A DNA stretch of 13,150 bases from Bacteroidales bacterium. Its GTDB lineage: Bacteria > Bacteroidota > Bacteroidia > Bacteroidales > Bacteroidaceae. The notes beneath the pieces were generated by a model, which saw only the letters and a program-made list of their open reading frames with translations, had not been told where the DNA came from and searched no databases. Positions 5,744-12,653 of the stretch are shown piece by piece; position 1 is the stretch's first letter, and every line of letters starts with the position of its first letter. Location of the stretch: contig SFPC01000057.1 of assembly GCA_004552195.1 (NCBI GenBank), positions 1 to 13,150 on the forward strand, read 5' to 3'. The position numbers and the translations under genes were made by a program.

Positions 5744-6757
5744 ATGAAATATTCCTTTATTATCCCCGTTTACAACCGTCCCGACGAGGTGGACGAACTG
5801 CTGGAAAGCCTGTCACGGCAAACGCTGAAAGATTTTGAAGTGGTCGTGGTGGAAGACGGCTCCGGGGTGCCCTGCCGGTCGGTCGTCGAGAAGTATGCCG
5901 GCCAAATGCCTATACATTATTATTATAAGGAGAACTCCGGACCGGGACAAACGCGCAACTACGGCGTGGAACGGGCCGGAGGGGAATATATGCTGATACT
6001 GGATTCGGACGCTGTGCTGCCCGAAACCTATCTCGCTGCCGTGGATGCCGAGCTGCAAAGCCGACCGTGCGATGCCTTCGGCGGCCCCGACCGGGCACAC
6101 CCTTCGTTCACACCGATGCAGAAGGCCATCAACTATGCCATGACTTCGTTCTTCACCACCGGCGGCATCCGGGGCGGTAAGAAGAAGTTGGACAAATTCT
6201 ATCCGCGCTCCTTCAACATGGGTGTACGACGCGAGGTTTATCTGGCTTTGAACGGCTTCTCAAAAATGCGTTTCGGCGAGGACATCGACTTCTCCACACG
6301 CATCTTCAAAGGCGGCTACTCCTGCCGGCTGTTCCCTGAAGCCTGGGTGTGGCACAAACGGCGTACGGACCTGCGCAAGTTTTTCAAGCAGGTACACAAT
6401 TCGGGCATTGCCCGCATCAATCTCACCAAGCGCCACCCGGGCACGCTCAAGCTGGTCCACCTGTTGCCCGCCGTGTTCACCTTGGGCTGCACGCTCTTGG
6501 TGATGCTCTCGCCTTTGGCCGCACTTTTGGGCTGCCCGCATTGGTGGGTGTTGCTTCTCCCCCTCCTGCTGTTCGCCCTGCTGATATGCTGCGATGCAGC
6601 CATGCAGGAAAAAAGTCTCGGAGTGGGTCTGCGCGCCGTTGCCGCCGCCTATGTGCAACTGCTGGGCTACGGCAGCGGATTTATCCGGGCATGGTGGCAA
6701 CGCTGTGTGCTGGGACGCGGCGAGTTTGACGCATTCCGCAAGAATTTCTACAAGTAA
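5744..6757 (+). CDS. Family 2 glycosyltransferase with C-terminal membrane segments
   Basis: The N-terminus MKYSFIIPVYNRPDEV is the typical first strand and nucleotide-binding start of GT2/GT-A enzymes. Further motifs are VVEDGS (35-40), LDSDA with the metal-binding DSD at 87-89, GGPD (113-116), and FGED (177-180), the usual position of the catalytic base. The C-terminal third (about 246-320) has two to three hydrophobic segments that would anchor it in the inner membrane. At 337 residues it would transfer a sugar from a nucleotide donor to a membrane-associated acceptor such as a lipid-linked glycan or surface polysaccharide; the acceptor is unknown. I chose the Met at 5744 over the in-frame Met at 5723 because the conserved domain begins there and 5723 lies inside the promoter. 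RadC follows 27 bp later. Confidence 0.88.
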   Translation: MKYSFIIPVYNRPDEVDELLESLSRQTLKDFEVVVVEDGSGVPCRSVVEKYAGQMPIHYYYKENSGPGQTRNYGVERAGGEYMLILDSDAVLPETYLAAVDAELQSRPCDAFGGPDRAHPSFTPMQKAINYAMTSFFTTGGIRGGKKKLDKFYPRSFNMGVRREVYLALNGFSKMRFGEDIDFSTRIFKGGYSCRLFPEAWVWHKRRTDLRKFFKQVHNSGIARINLTKRHPGTLKLVHLLPAVFTLGCTLLVMLSPLAALLGCPHWWVLLLPLLLFALLICCDAAMQEKSLGVGLRAVAAAYVQLLGYGSGFIRAWWQRCVLGRGEFDAFRKNFYK

Positions 6758-6784
6758 GCCTCTCCTTCTCCCCTCCCCCGCATT

Positions 6785-7468
6785 ATGAAAATCAGCATTA
6801 CCGAACTCAACGCAGAAGACCGCCCGCGCGAAAAGCTGGAGGCCCAAGGCCCGGCCGCCCTGAGCAAGGCGGAGCTGCTGGCCATCCTGATTGGATCGGG
6901 CAATACGGAAGAGAACGCCGTGCAGCTGATGCAGCGCGTGATGAACGACTGCGACGGGAGTCTGGCCACACTGGGCAACCTCAGCATCCGCGAGCTGTGC
7001 CAGTACAAAGGCATGGGGCCGGCCAAAGCCATCTCCGTTTTGGCGGCCTGTGAGCTGGGCAAACGGCGTATGGCGGAAAACCACGAGGAAAAGCCTTGCT
7101 TCACGTCGTCCGACAGCATCTACCGCTACTTGGTGAGCCGCATGAAGTTTACCCCTGTGGAGGAGAGCTATGCCTTGCTGCTCAACCAACAGCTGCGCCT
7201 CATTGCCTGCAAGCTCATCAGCCGGGGCGGCATCACGGGTACGGTGGTCGACGTGCGCCTCATCCTCAAAGAGGCACTGCTCTGCGGTGCCACCAACTTG
7301 GTGCTCTGCCACAATCATCCCTCAGGCAACAAGAAGCCGAGCCGCGAAGACGACGCGCTGACGCTCAAGGTGAAGCAGGCCGCCAAGACCATGGACATCC
7401 GCCTGATTGACCACATTATCGTGACGGACAACGGCTATTTCAGCTACATGGACGAAGGGAAACTGTAA
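6785..7468 (+). CDS. radC: RadC-family JAB/MPN domain protein
   Basis: 227 residues with the two family parts: an N-terminal helix-hairpin-helix-like region (about 25-95, including LCQYKGMGPAKA) and a C-terminal JAMM metalloprotease-like fold. The JAMM signature is intact: H176-x-H178-P-S180 followed by D189, with a likely conserved Glu at 127. RadC was once linked to DNA repair, but its molecular function is not settled; the HhH part suggests DNA binding. The length and ending (YFSYMDEGKL) match full-length RadC. It lies 27 bp after the glycosyltransferase gene and 37 bp before the DUF59 gene on the same strand. This is the chromosomal full-length form, unlike the short RadC copies found on mobile elements. 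Confidence 0.95.
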   Translation: MKISITELNAEDRPREKLEAQGPAALSKAELLAILIGSGNTEENAVQLMQRVMNDCDGSLATLGNLSIRELCQYKGMGPAKAISVLAACELGKRRMAENHEEKPCFTSSDSIYRYLVSRMKFTPVEESYALLLNQQLRLIACKLISRGGITGTVVDVRLILKEALLCGATNLVLCHNHPSGNKKPSREDDALTLKVKQAAKTMDIRLIDHIIVTDNGYFSYMDEGKL

Positions 7469-7505
7469 CCATTTATTCTGCCATTTTCTTTTACACATAT
7501 AATAT

Positions 7506-7826
7506 ATGACTCCCGAAGAAAAACTGAAGATAGAAGAGCGCATCGTAGAAGTGCTCAAAACCGTTTATGACCCCGAAATACCCGTAGATATCTACAACCT
7601 CGGCCTTATCTACCGCATCGAGCTGCAAGAGGACGGCCTGCTGGATGTCGACATGACGCTCACCGCGCCCAACTGCCCGGCGGCCGACTTCATCGTGGAA
7701 GACGTGCGCCTGAAGCTCGACGGCGTGGAGGGCGTGAAAGAGGCCCGGGTGAACCTCGTGTTCGAGCCCGAATGGGACAAAGACATGATGAGTGAAGAAG
7801 CCAAGTTGGAACTGGGCTTCATGTAA
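7506..7826 (+). CDS. MIP18/DUF59 family Fe-S cluster assembly protein (SufT-like)
   Basis: 106 residues with the family hallmark DPEIPVDIYNLGLIY (22-36) and the conserved Cys57 in TLTAPNCPAADFI. Near the C-terminus it has EPEWDKDMMSEEAKLELGFM, as in single-domain SufT/PaaD-like proteins. These cytosolic proteins help mature Fe-S proteins, with the cysteine implicated in metal or cluster handling. No suf genes are in the window, so the assignment rests on sequence alone. It sits between radC and lpxH, likely co-transcribed. The start ATG at 7506 follows an A+T-rich stretch without a Shine-Dalgarno sequence. Confidence 0.9.
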   Translation: MTPEEKLKIEERIVEVLKTVYDPEIPVDIYNLGLIYRIELQEDGLLDVDMTLTAPNCPAADFIVEDVRLKLDGVEGVKEARVNLVFEPEWDKDMMSEEAKLELGFM

Positions 7827-7833
7827 CCTCATC

Positions 7834-7876
7834 ACCCGCCGGCCGCACTTGTCCGGCGCCGGGTCCAATCATTTTT
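7834..7876 (+). terminator. GC-rich hairpin with T-run between the DUF59 gene and lpxH
   Basis: ACCCG (7834-7838) and CCGG (7839-7842) pair with CCGG (7853-7856) and CGGGT (7860-7864), leaving a 3-nt bulge (7857-7859) and a 10-nt loop. An ATTTTT run lies at 7871-7876, seven bases downstream. The gap between stem and T-run makes it an imperfect terminator; it may partly reduce read-through into lpxH, which starts 15 bp later. Confidence 0.35.
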
Positions 7877-7890
7877 CTACTATCCCACAC

Positions 7891-8655
7891 ATGAAAAATA
7901 TCTATTTCCTCTCCGATGCCCACCTGGGCAGTCTGGCCATCCCCCACAGCCGCACGCAGGAACGCAGACTTACCAATTTTCTGGACAGCATCAAGCACAA
8001 GGCACACGCCGTTTACCTGTTGGGCGACATGTTCGACTTTTGGCACGAGTACCGCACGGTAGTCCCCAAGGGCTACACGCGCATTCTGGGAAAAATCAGC
8101 GAGCTGACGGACATGGGCGTGGAAGTCCACTACTTCTGCGGCAACCACGACCTGTGGCAGTTAGACTATTTTGAAAAGGAATGCGGCATGACCCTCCACC
8201 GCCAGGCTGCTACGGTGGAGCTGTACGGCCACACCTTCTTCCTGGCCCACGGCGACGGTTTGGGTTCTGACGACAAGAAGTTCAAGTTCCTGCGCGCCCT
8301 TTTCCACAACGCCCTGTGCCAAAAGCTGTTTGCCTCCGTCCATCCTCGCTGGGGCATGTCCTTCGGCCTGGAATGGGCCCGCCGCTCGCGACTGAAGCGT
8401 GAAGACGGCAGCGAACCACCATACATGGGCGAGGACAAGGAAGAGCTGATAATCTTTGCCAAGAAGTACTTGCAGACGCATCCCGACATAAACTTCTTCC
8501 TGTTCGGCCACCGGCACATCGAGCTGGACCTGATGCTCACGCACACCACCCGGCTGCTCATCCTGGGCGACTGGATCACGCAGTTCACCTACGCCGTGTT
8601 CGACGGGGAACACATGTTCATGGAAAATTTTATTGAAGGCGAAAGCCAGCCTTGA
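7891..8655 (+). CDS. lpxH: UDP-2,3-diacylglucosamine diphosphatase
   Basis: A calcineurin-like metallophosphoesterase of 254 residues with the LpxH pattern: LSDAHLG (D9, H11), LLGDMFDFWHEY (D46, D49), CGNHDLW (N85, H86), AHGD (H120) and FGHRH (H207, H209). LpxH hydrolyses UDP-2,3-diacylglucosamine to lipid X and UMP, the fourth step of lipid A synthesis, at the inner face of the cytoplasmic membrane. FDFW and the Arg/Trp-rich insertion after residue 150 (HPRWGMSFGLEWARRSR) favour LpxH over other phosphoesterases. I chose ATG 7891 because MKNIYFLSDAHLG is the natural beginning; the frame is open upstream to 7792, but that part overlaps the DUF59 gene and has no conserved sequence. The other lipid A genes are not in the window. 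Confidence 0.9.
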   Translation: MKNIYFLSDAHLGSLAIPHSRTQERRLTNFLDSIKHKAHAVYLLGDMFDFWHEYRTVVPKGYTRILGKISELTDMGVEVHYFCGNHDLWQLDYFEKECGMTLHRQAATVELYGHTFFLAHGDGLGSDDKKFKFLRALFHNALCQKLFASVHPRWGMSFGLEWARRSRLKREDGSEPPYMGEDKEELIIFAKKYLQTHPDINFFLFGHRHIELDLMLTHTTRLLILGDWITQFTYAVFDGEHMFMENFIEGESQP

Positions 8656-8706
8656 GAAAAACAGCCTTTAGGTTGTAGCATTTCAAGCGCACTCATCGTC
8701 ATAAGG

Positions 8707-8740
8707 ATGCCGGGTGGTGCCACCGAGCACAGCCCGGCAT
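8707..8740 (+). terminator. Hairpin downstream of lpxH, probable transcription stop
   Basis: ATGCCGGG (8707-8714) pairs with CCCGGCAT (8733-8740). Inside, GGTGG/CCACC can form an alternative small stem. The stem is followed only by TTTATCATT, a weak T-tract. It sits 51 bp after the lpxH stop and 31 bp before the next gene, so it probably separates the lpxH transcript from the TraB/GumN-ABC unit, or attenuates read-through. Confidence 0.5.
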
Positions 8741-8771
8741 TTATCATTCCTTATCAAATTTATTCCATCGT

Positions 8772-9686
8772 ATGAAAAAGATTTATTGTTTACTGCTCGC
8801 CCTGCTCTGCCTCTGCGGCACCACGCGGGCACAACTGCTTTGGAAGGTCAGCGGCAAAGGATTGGAGCAGCCTTCTTACATCATGGGTACTTACCACCTG
8901 GCCAAAGTGGCCTTTGTCGACAGTGTGCCGGGACTGCGCGACGCACTCGCAGCGAGCGAACAAGTCTATGGCGAACTTGACATGCAGGCCCTTATGTCGA
9001 ACCCTGAGCTATCGCTGCAGATGCAGCAGTACATGATGCTGCCCGAAGGCACCTCCCTCGACGGCTTGCTAACAGCCGAACAGTTGCAGCGGCTCAACGA
9101 GTTTCTGCGCAACCACATGGGTGCGGACCTCGAAAACCCCATGATGGCCCAACTGAAACTGATGAAGCCCGCCGCCCTGCAGCAACAGCTGACCGTACTG
9201 CTCTGCCTGAAGCTGGAACAGGGCTTTAACCCGCAGGAACAGTTCGACACGTATTTCCAGAAAGTGGCTGCCGAGCAACACAAGGCGGTGGGCGGACTCG
9301 AACAGCCCGACTTCCAGTTCAACATCTTGTTCAACCAAGCATCGTTGGAGCGCCAGGTCGAACAACTGATGTGTCTGGTTGACGACGCTGCCTACACACA
9401 GCAAATGTTGCAACGCATCATCAAAGCCTTCTATGCCCAGGACATGCAGACGCTGCAACAGTTGAACGACGAGAAACGACACAACCAGTGTGACTCCACG
9501 CCGGCCGAAGAGGAAGCCCTCATCTACGGCCGAAACGCCAACTGGGCAGAGGCCCTGCCCGGCATCATGGAGCAAAAGCCCACCTTTGTGGCTGTGGGTG
9601 CGCTCCACCTGCCCGGCCCTCGCGGCCTGCTCCAGCTGCTCCGCGACAAGGGCTACACCGTAACCCCCGTGACTGCTGCCCGGTAG
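8772..9686 (+). CDS. Secreted TraB/GumN-family protein, 304 aa
   Basis: A signal peptide is clear: MKK, a hydrophobic core at residues 4-16, then TTRA with cleavage after about A20. The mature protein starts LLWKVSGKGLEQPSYIMGTYH; the GTYH at 39-42 and the C-terminal VAVGALHLPGPRGLLQLL motif are the two conserved GxxH-type elements of the TraB/GumN (TIKI-like) family. Tiki proteins are metal-dependent proteases, and the bacterial members are thought to be related hydrolases of the periplasm or outer membrane, but their substrates are unknown. The central part is helical and Gln/Leu-rich, as usual. The gene is preceded by a hairpin and followed within 55 bp by an ABC exporter pair on the same strand; a functional link to the exporter is possible but not shown. 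Confidence 0.88.
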   Translation: MKKIYCLLLALLCLCGTTRAQLLWKVSGKGLEQPSYIMGTYHLAKVAFVDSVPGLRDALAASEQVYGELDMQALMSNPELSLQMQQYMMLPEGTSLDGLLTAEQLQRLNEFLRNHMGADLENPMMAQLKLMKPAALQQQLTVLLCLKLEQGFNPQEQFDTYFQKVAAEQHKAVGGLEQPDFQFNILFNQASLERQVEQLMCLVDDAAYTQQMLQRIIKAFYAQDMQTLQQLNDEKRHNQCDSTPAEEEALIYGRNANWAEALPGIMEQKPTFVAVGALHLPGPRGLLQLLRDKGYTVTPVTAAR

Positions 9687-9740
9687 ACGATGACACACAC
9701 GGAGGCTCACTCCACTTCTCCAACCCTTAACACCCGAAAC

Positions 9741-10652
9741 ATGACAGATACATTTCTCCGGGCGGAGCACATTGTGAAGCGATATGCCGCCCACACGGCC
9801 TTGAACGACGTGAGCATCGAAGTGCCGCGCGGCAAGGTATTCGGACTGCTGGGACCGAACGGCGCCGGCAAGACCACCCTCATCCGCATCATCAACCGCA
9901 TCACCGCCCCCGACAGCGGCGAAGTCAGCTTCGACGGCCACCCTTTTGAGGCCGACGACGTGATGCACATCGGCTACCTGCCCGAAGAGCGCGGACTGTA
10001 CAAGAAAATGAAAGTGGGCGAACAGGCCATCTACCTGGCGCAGCTCAAAGGGCTGTCGCACGCCGAGGCGAAGAAACGGCTCACCTACTGGTTCAACCAA
10101 TTTGGCATCATGCCCTGGTGGGACAAGAAGCTGGAAGAACTCTCCAAGGGTATGCAGCAGAAAGTGCAGTTCATCATCACCATCCTCCACGAACCGCCCT
10201 TGCTCATCTTCGACGAACCGTTCTCCGGCTTCGACCCCGTGAACGCCGAGATGCTGAAACGCGAAATCCTCAACCTGCGCGACAAAGGACACACGGTGAT
10301 TTTCTCCACCCACAACATGGCGTCGGTCGAAGAGGTGTGCGACGAAATCGCGCTCATCAACCACTCGCAGGTGGTGCTCTCCGGCCAGGTGGCAGAGGTG
10401 AAGGACCGTTTCCGCACCGGCCTCTACGAAGCCACCTCCACCGACGGCAGCCTGGCAGCCGCCGAAGGCCTGTTCTCCATTGAGAGCCACACGCAGGCCG
10501 GAGGGCTCCACTCCTATGTCCTCCACAAAGCCGATGAACTGACCAACTCCCAGCTCATTGCCGCAGTGGCAGATCGCATCGAACTACGCGCCATCAGCGA
10601 AAAGATGCCCACCATGCAGGAGATATTCCTCAAAGTCGTGTCACAAGCCTAA
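9741..10652 (+). CDS. ABC transporter ATP-binding protein (NatA-like)
   Basis: The nucleotide-binding domain is complete: Walker A GPNGAGKTT (38-46), a Q-loop region with GYLPEERGLY (78-86), signature LSKGMQQK (133-140), Walker B LLIFDEP (153-159) and the switch histidine in STH (H190). LSKGMQQ and PEERGLY are typical of the NatA/ABC-2 exporter class with a C-terminal DUF4162-like extension (about 215-303). It supplies energy to the permease encoded 11 bp downstream. I use ATG 9741 (303 residues). An upstream in-frame ATG at 9690, four bases after the preceding stop, would add 17 unconserved residues and might serve translational coupling. The exported substrate is unknown; the family includes sodium, lipid and antibiotic exporters. 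Confidence 0.93.
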   Translation: MTDTFLRAEHIVKRYAAHTALNDVSIEVPRGKVFGLLGPNGAGKTTLIRIINRITAPDSGEVSFDGHPFEADDVMHIGYLPEERGLYKKMKVGEQAIYLAQLKGLSHAEAKKRLTYWFNQFGIMPWWDKKLEELSKGMQQKVQFIITILHEPPLLIFDEPFSGFDPVNAEMLKREILNLRDKGHTVIFSTHNMASVEEVCDEIALINHSQVVLSGQVAEVKDRFRTGLYEATSTDGSLAAAEGLFSIESHTQAGGLHSYVLHKADELTNSQLIAAVADRIELRAISEKMPTMQEIFLKVVSQA

Positions 10653-10663
10653 ATCCTCACACC

Positions 10664-11980
10664 ATGTCAAAGACACTCCTCATCATACGGCGCGAATTTC
10701 TCACGCGCGTCAAGAAAAAATCGTTTATCATCCTCACCATCCTCATGCCGTTCATCATGGCGGCCCTGGTGTTCGTGCCCATCTGGCTCTCCACCATCGA
10801 GGACAACGAACAGAAAGCGGTGGCCGTGGCCGACCAAACGGGCAAATACCTGCCCCTGTTCAAGGATGATGCCACCTACCGTTTCGAGCCCGTTGCCGAC
10901 CCCGAAAACCCGATCTACTACGCCGACACCACGCGCTTTGAAGCGGTAATCCAAATCACGGCGGACCTCGTCAGCAACCCCAAGGCGGCCACCATCATCT
11001 CCAACAAGGAGGTTTCTGCCGGACTGCTCTCCTACACGGAGAACGTGCTCAACGAACAGGTGCGCCGCGACAAGCTGGCTGCCACCGGCATCAGCGGTCT
11101 GGACAAAATCATCAACGATATCCAGAGTGAAATCACCGTGCCCACCGTGAAGCGCAACGCCGAGGGCAAAGAGACCAGCTCCAACACGGGCATTGCCATG
11201 GCCGCCGGTTTCATCTTCACCTTCCTGATTTATATGTTCGTCATGTCCTACGGCGGCATGGTGATGCAGAGCGTGATGGAGGAGAAGACCAACCGCATTG
11301 TGGAACTGATGGTGAGCAGCGTGAAGCCCTTCCAGCTCATGATGGGCAAAATCATCGGCATCTCCCTCGTGGGCTTTGTGCAGCTGGCCATCTGGGGCAT
11401 CATGCTCGCTCTTATCCTCACGGGAGCCTCGGCCCTGTTTGGCATCAATGCCGCCGAAGCCGGCATGGCCTCGCCGGCAGGCGGCATGGCCATGACTCCG
11501 GAAGTGGCAACGGTGGCTGCCAGCGGCGAAAACGAGATACTGACCGCGCTCATCAACCTGCCCTACGCCGAGCTGGGCATCATGTTCGTGCTCTACTTCG
11601 TGGGCGGCTACCTGCTCTACGCCTCTTTCTTTGCGGCCGTGGGTGCATCGGTCAACGAGCAGGAAGACTCGTCGCAGTTCATGATGCCCGTAGTACTGAT
11701 TATGGTATTCGGTCTTTATGCCGCCATGGGCAGCACGCAAAACACAAACGGCCCGCTGGCCTTCTGGGCATCCATGTTCCCCCTCACCTCCCCCATCGTG
11801 ATGATGGTGCGCATTCCCTTCAGCGTCCCCCTGTGGGAGGAACTGATCTCGCTGGCCCTGCTCTACGCCACGTCCATCTTCTTCGTGTGGTTCAGCGCAC
11901 GCATCTATCGCGTCGGCATCCTGATGTACGGAAAGAAACCTACACTGAAGGAAATGCTGAAATGGGTACGCTATAAATAA
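10664..11980 (+). CDS. ABC-2 type permease (NatB-like), 438 aa
   Basis: Membrane partner of the ATPase encoded just upstream. The layout is that of ABC2_membrane_3 proteins: the N-terminal MSKTLLIIRREFLTRVKKKS, one membrane helix (about 19-42), a large extracytoplasmic domain (about 43-170), then five to six membrane helices to the end. The cytoplasmic loop MEEKTNRIVELMVSSVKPF (about 205-223) is the conserved coupling sequence that contacts the ATPase. A Gly/Ala/Met-rich extracytoplasmic loop (about 265-295) separates two helices. The reading frame ends YK followed by TAA. Notably, the last A of that stop codon is the first base of a 119-bp inverted-repeat element, so the insertion kept the stop intact. 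Confidence 0.92.
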   Translation: MSKTLLIIRREFLTRVKKKSFIILTILMPFIMAALVFVPIWLSTIEDNEQKAVAVADQTGKYLPLFKDDATYRFEPVADPENPIYYADTTRFEAVIQITADLVSNPKAATIISNKEVSAGLLSYTENVLNEQVRRDKLAATGISGLDKIINDIQSEITVPTVKRNAEGKETSSNTGIAMAAGFIFTFLIYMFVMSYGGMVMQSVMEEKTNRIVELMVSSVKPFQLMMGKIIGISLVGFVQLAIWGIMLALILTGASALFGINAAEAGMASPAGGMAMTPEVATVAASGENEILTALINLPYAELGIMFVLYFVGGYLLYASFFAAVGASVNEQEDSSQFMMPVVLIMVFGLYAAMGSTQNTNGPLAFWASMFPLTSPIVMMVRIPFSVPLWEELISLALLYATSIFFVWFSARIYRVGILMYGKKPTLKEMLKWVRYK

Positions 11981-12098
11981 TTCAAGTTTCGCAAGTGTAA
12001 AGGTTATGAGGAATAAGGTTATGAGGTTATAAAGTTACTGTTAGAAGTTTTCGCATATCAGAAAAGACGATACGTTTCGCAACTTGCGAAACTTGAAT
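11980..12098. mobile_element. MITE-like element: 17-bp terminal inverted repeats, 5-bp flanking duplication
   Basis: ATTCAAGTTTCGCAAGT (11980-11996) is the perfect reverse complement of ACTTGCGAAACTTGAAT (12082-12098). The element is flanked on both sides by AAATA (11975-11979 and 12099-12103), which looks like a 5-bp target duplication. It is too short (119 bp) to code for a transposase. The interior is A+T-rich and carries a copy of the 40-bp repeat (12001-12040). The right end contains a second palindrome, GTTTCGCA-ACT-TGCGAAAC (12074-12092). Removing the element and one AAATA restores a simple site in which the permease gene still ends TAT AAA TAA. Confidence 0.65.
12001..12040 (+). repeat. 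Third copy of the 40-bp AGGTTATG-type repeat
   Basis: It matches the minus-strand sequence 291 to 252 at 35 of 40 positions without gaps, and also matches 171-222 apart from a 16-bp expansion there. It holds two AGGTTATG units and ends in ATAAAGTTACTG. It lies wholly inside the MITE-like element. Confidence 0.75.
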
Positions 12099-12110
12099 AA
12101 ATAATGTCAC

Positions 12111-12195
12111 GCCGCCCGGGGGTATCCCCTCGGCAAACACTGCTTCAGCCAATCCGGAACCGCCCTGCAACCGCCGTTCCGGGTTGGCTGTTTTT
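12111..12195 (+). terminator. Strong Rho-independent terminator with a preceding GC hairpin
   Basis: 12146-12160 pairs with 12176-12190: AGCCAA plus CCGGAAC against GTTCCGG plus TTGGCT, with one central U-G pair, giving a 15-bp stem and a 15-nt loop followed by TTTTT (12191-12195). Just upstream, GCCG (12111-12114) with CGGC (12131-12134) and GGGG with CCCC form a second compact hairpin. It is the natural end of the ABC exporter transcript, now about 165 bp from the gene because of the inserted element. It partly overlaps the LRR remnant on the other strand. Confidence 0.82.
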
Positions 12196-12363
12196 CATTG
12201 CTGAGAAGCAGAAATCTCCCAAACTCGTGACGGAGTTGGGAATAGTGATGGAGGTCAAACTGGTGCAACCCCAGAAGCAGTAATCTCCCAAACTCGTAAC
12301 GGAGTTGGGAATGGTGATGGCGGTCAAACTGCGGCAACCATAGTTTGTGGCACACTCTGATAA
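12148..12363 (-). pseudogene. Remnant of a BspA-like LRR_5 surface protein
   Basis: The minus frame read from 12363 encodes, from about 12325 on, [20 protein letters not shown] followed by [20 protein letters not shown]. These are two consecutive 23-residue repeats of the LRR_5 type (PF13306), whose consensus contains [14 protein letters not shown]. Such repeats build BspA-like surface adhesins in Bacteroidota and elsewhere. Here only two repeats remain, with a TGA at 12366-12364 just upstream and a stop at 12147-12145 after an unrelated tail. There is no plausible ATG, signal peptide or sorting domain, so it is a fragment, not a working gene. Other repeats of the parent gene are not in the window. 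The downstream part overlaps the terminator hairpin of the ABC unit. Confidence 0.75.
12204..12341. repeat. Two tandem 69-bp units (LRR_5 coding repeats)
   Basis: Units 12204-12272 and 12273-12341 match at 61 of 69 positions. The 69-bp period equals 23 codons, the LRR_5 repeat length, and most differences are single substitutions, so the frame has been kept within the units. Confidence 0.85.
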
Positions 12364-12653
12364 TCAGCAAGTTGTGCGTAATACGGTAGAAAAGTCCTAT
12401 CGAGGATGTTTTGAGAATGTAAAATCGTGCAGATTTAACGATTTTAACTTTATTTGAGGTGATATGCCAATTAAAGATTACATCTAGTTGTATTTACTCT
12501 TGAGCAATGAAAGTATATCATTTGGGAACTTTGAATATCATTTCATTAGTCAAAAATGTCGTTTTGTCCGAAATTCTTGAAGTTTTTCGGACTTTTCTTA
12601 CTAAATCAAGATAAATTGAGCAATTTTGCACCACAATTATATAAGGTAGCATT
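12364..12653. other. A+T-rich intergenic stretch before the DUF6088 gene
   Basis: No gene is supported. The base composition falls sharply compared with the operons to the left. It contains a 9-bp hairpin TAAAATCGT/ACGATTTTA (12420-12428 and 12438-12446, 9-nt loop), a repeated ATATCATTT-like word about 20 bp apart near 12513 and 12533, and the GTCCGAAA inverted repeat listed separately. A weak -7 candidate, CAATTTTG (12621-12628), lies 25 bp before the next ATG, without a clear -33 partner. Confidence 0.5.
12566..12592. promoter_or_regulatory. Inverted repeat GTCCGAAA-N11-TTTCGGAC, possible autoregulatory operator
   Basis: 12566-12573 and 12585-12592 are perfect 8-bp reverse complements with an 11-bp spacer, ending 61 bp before the start of the AbiEi-like gene. 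AbiEi antitoxins are known to repress their own operon by binding inverted repeats in the promoter through an N-terminal winged helix, so this is a fitting candidate site. The hairpin is followed by TTTTCTT, so a terminator role on the plus strand is an alternative. Confidence 0.42.

Noticed and set aside
7792..7890. Upstream extension of LpxH to 7792
   Set aside because: It overlaps the end of the DUF59 gene in another frame, crosses a hairpin and carries no conserved residues; ATG 7891 gives the normal LpxH start.
9690..9740. 17-residue extension of the ABC ATPase
   Set aside because: The added residues are Thr/Ser/His-rich and precede the usual start of the ATPase fold; kept only as a possible coupling start.
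9069..10526. Minus-strand open frame of 485 codons opposite the TraB/GumN and ABC ATPase genes
   Set aside because: It spans two well-supported genes on the other strand and shows no motif; it is a composition shadow. The same holds for the minus frames at 6260-7318 and 10667-11740 and the plus frame at 2348-3079.
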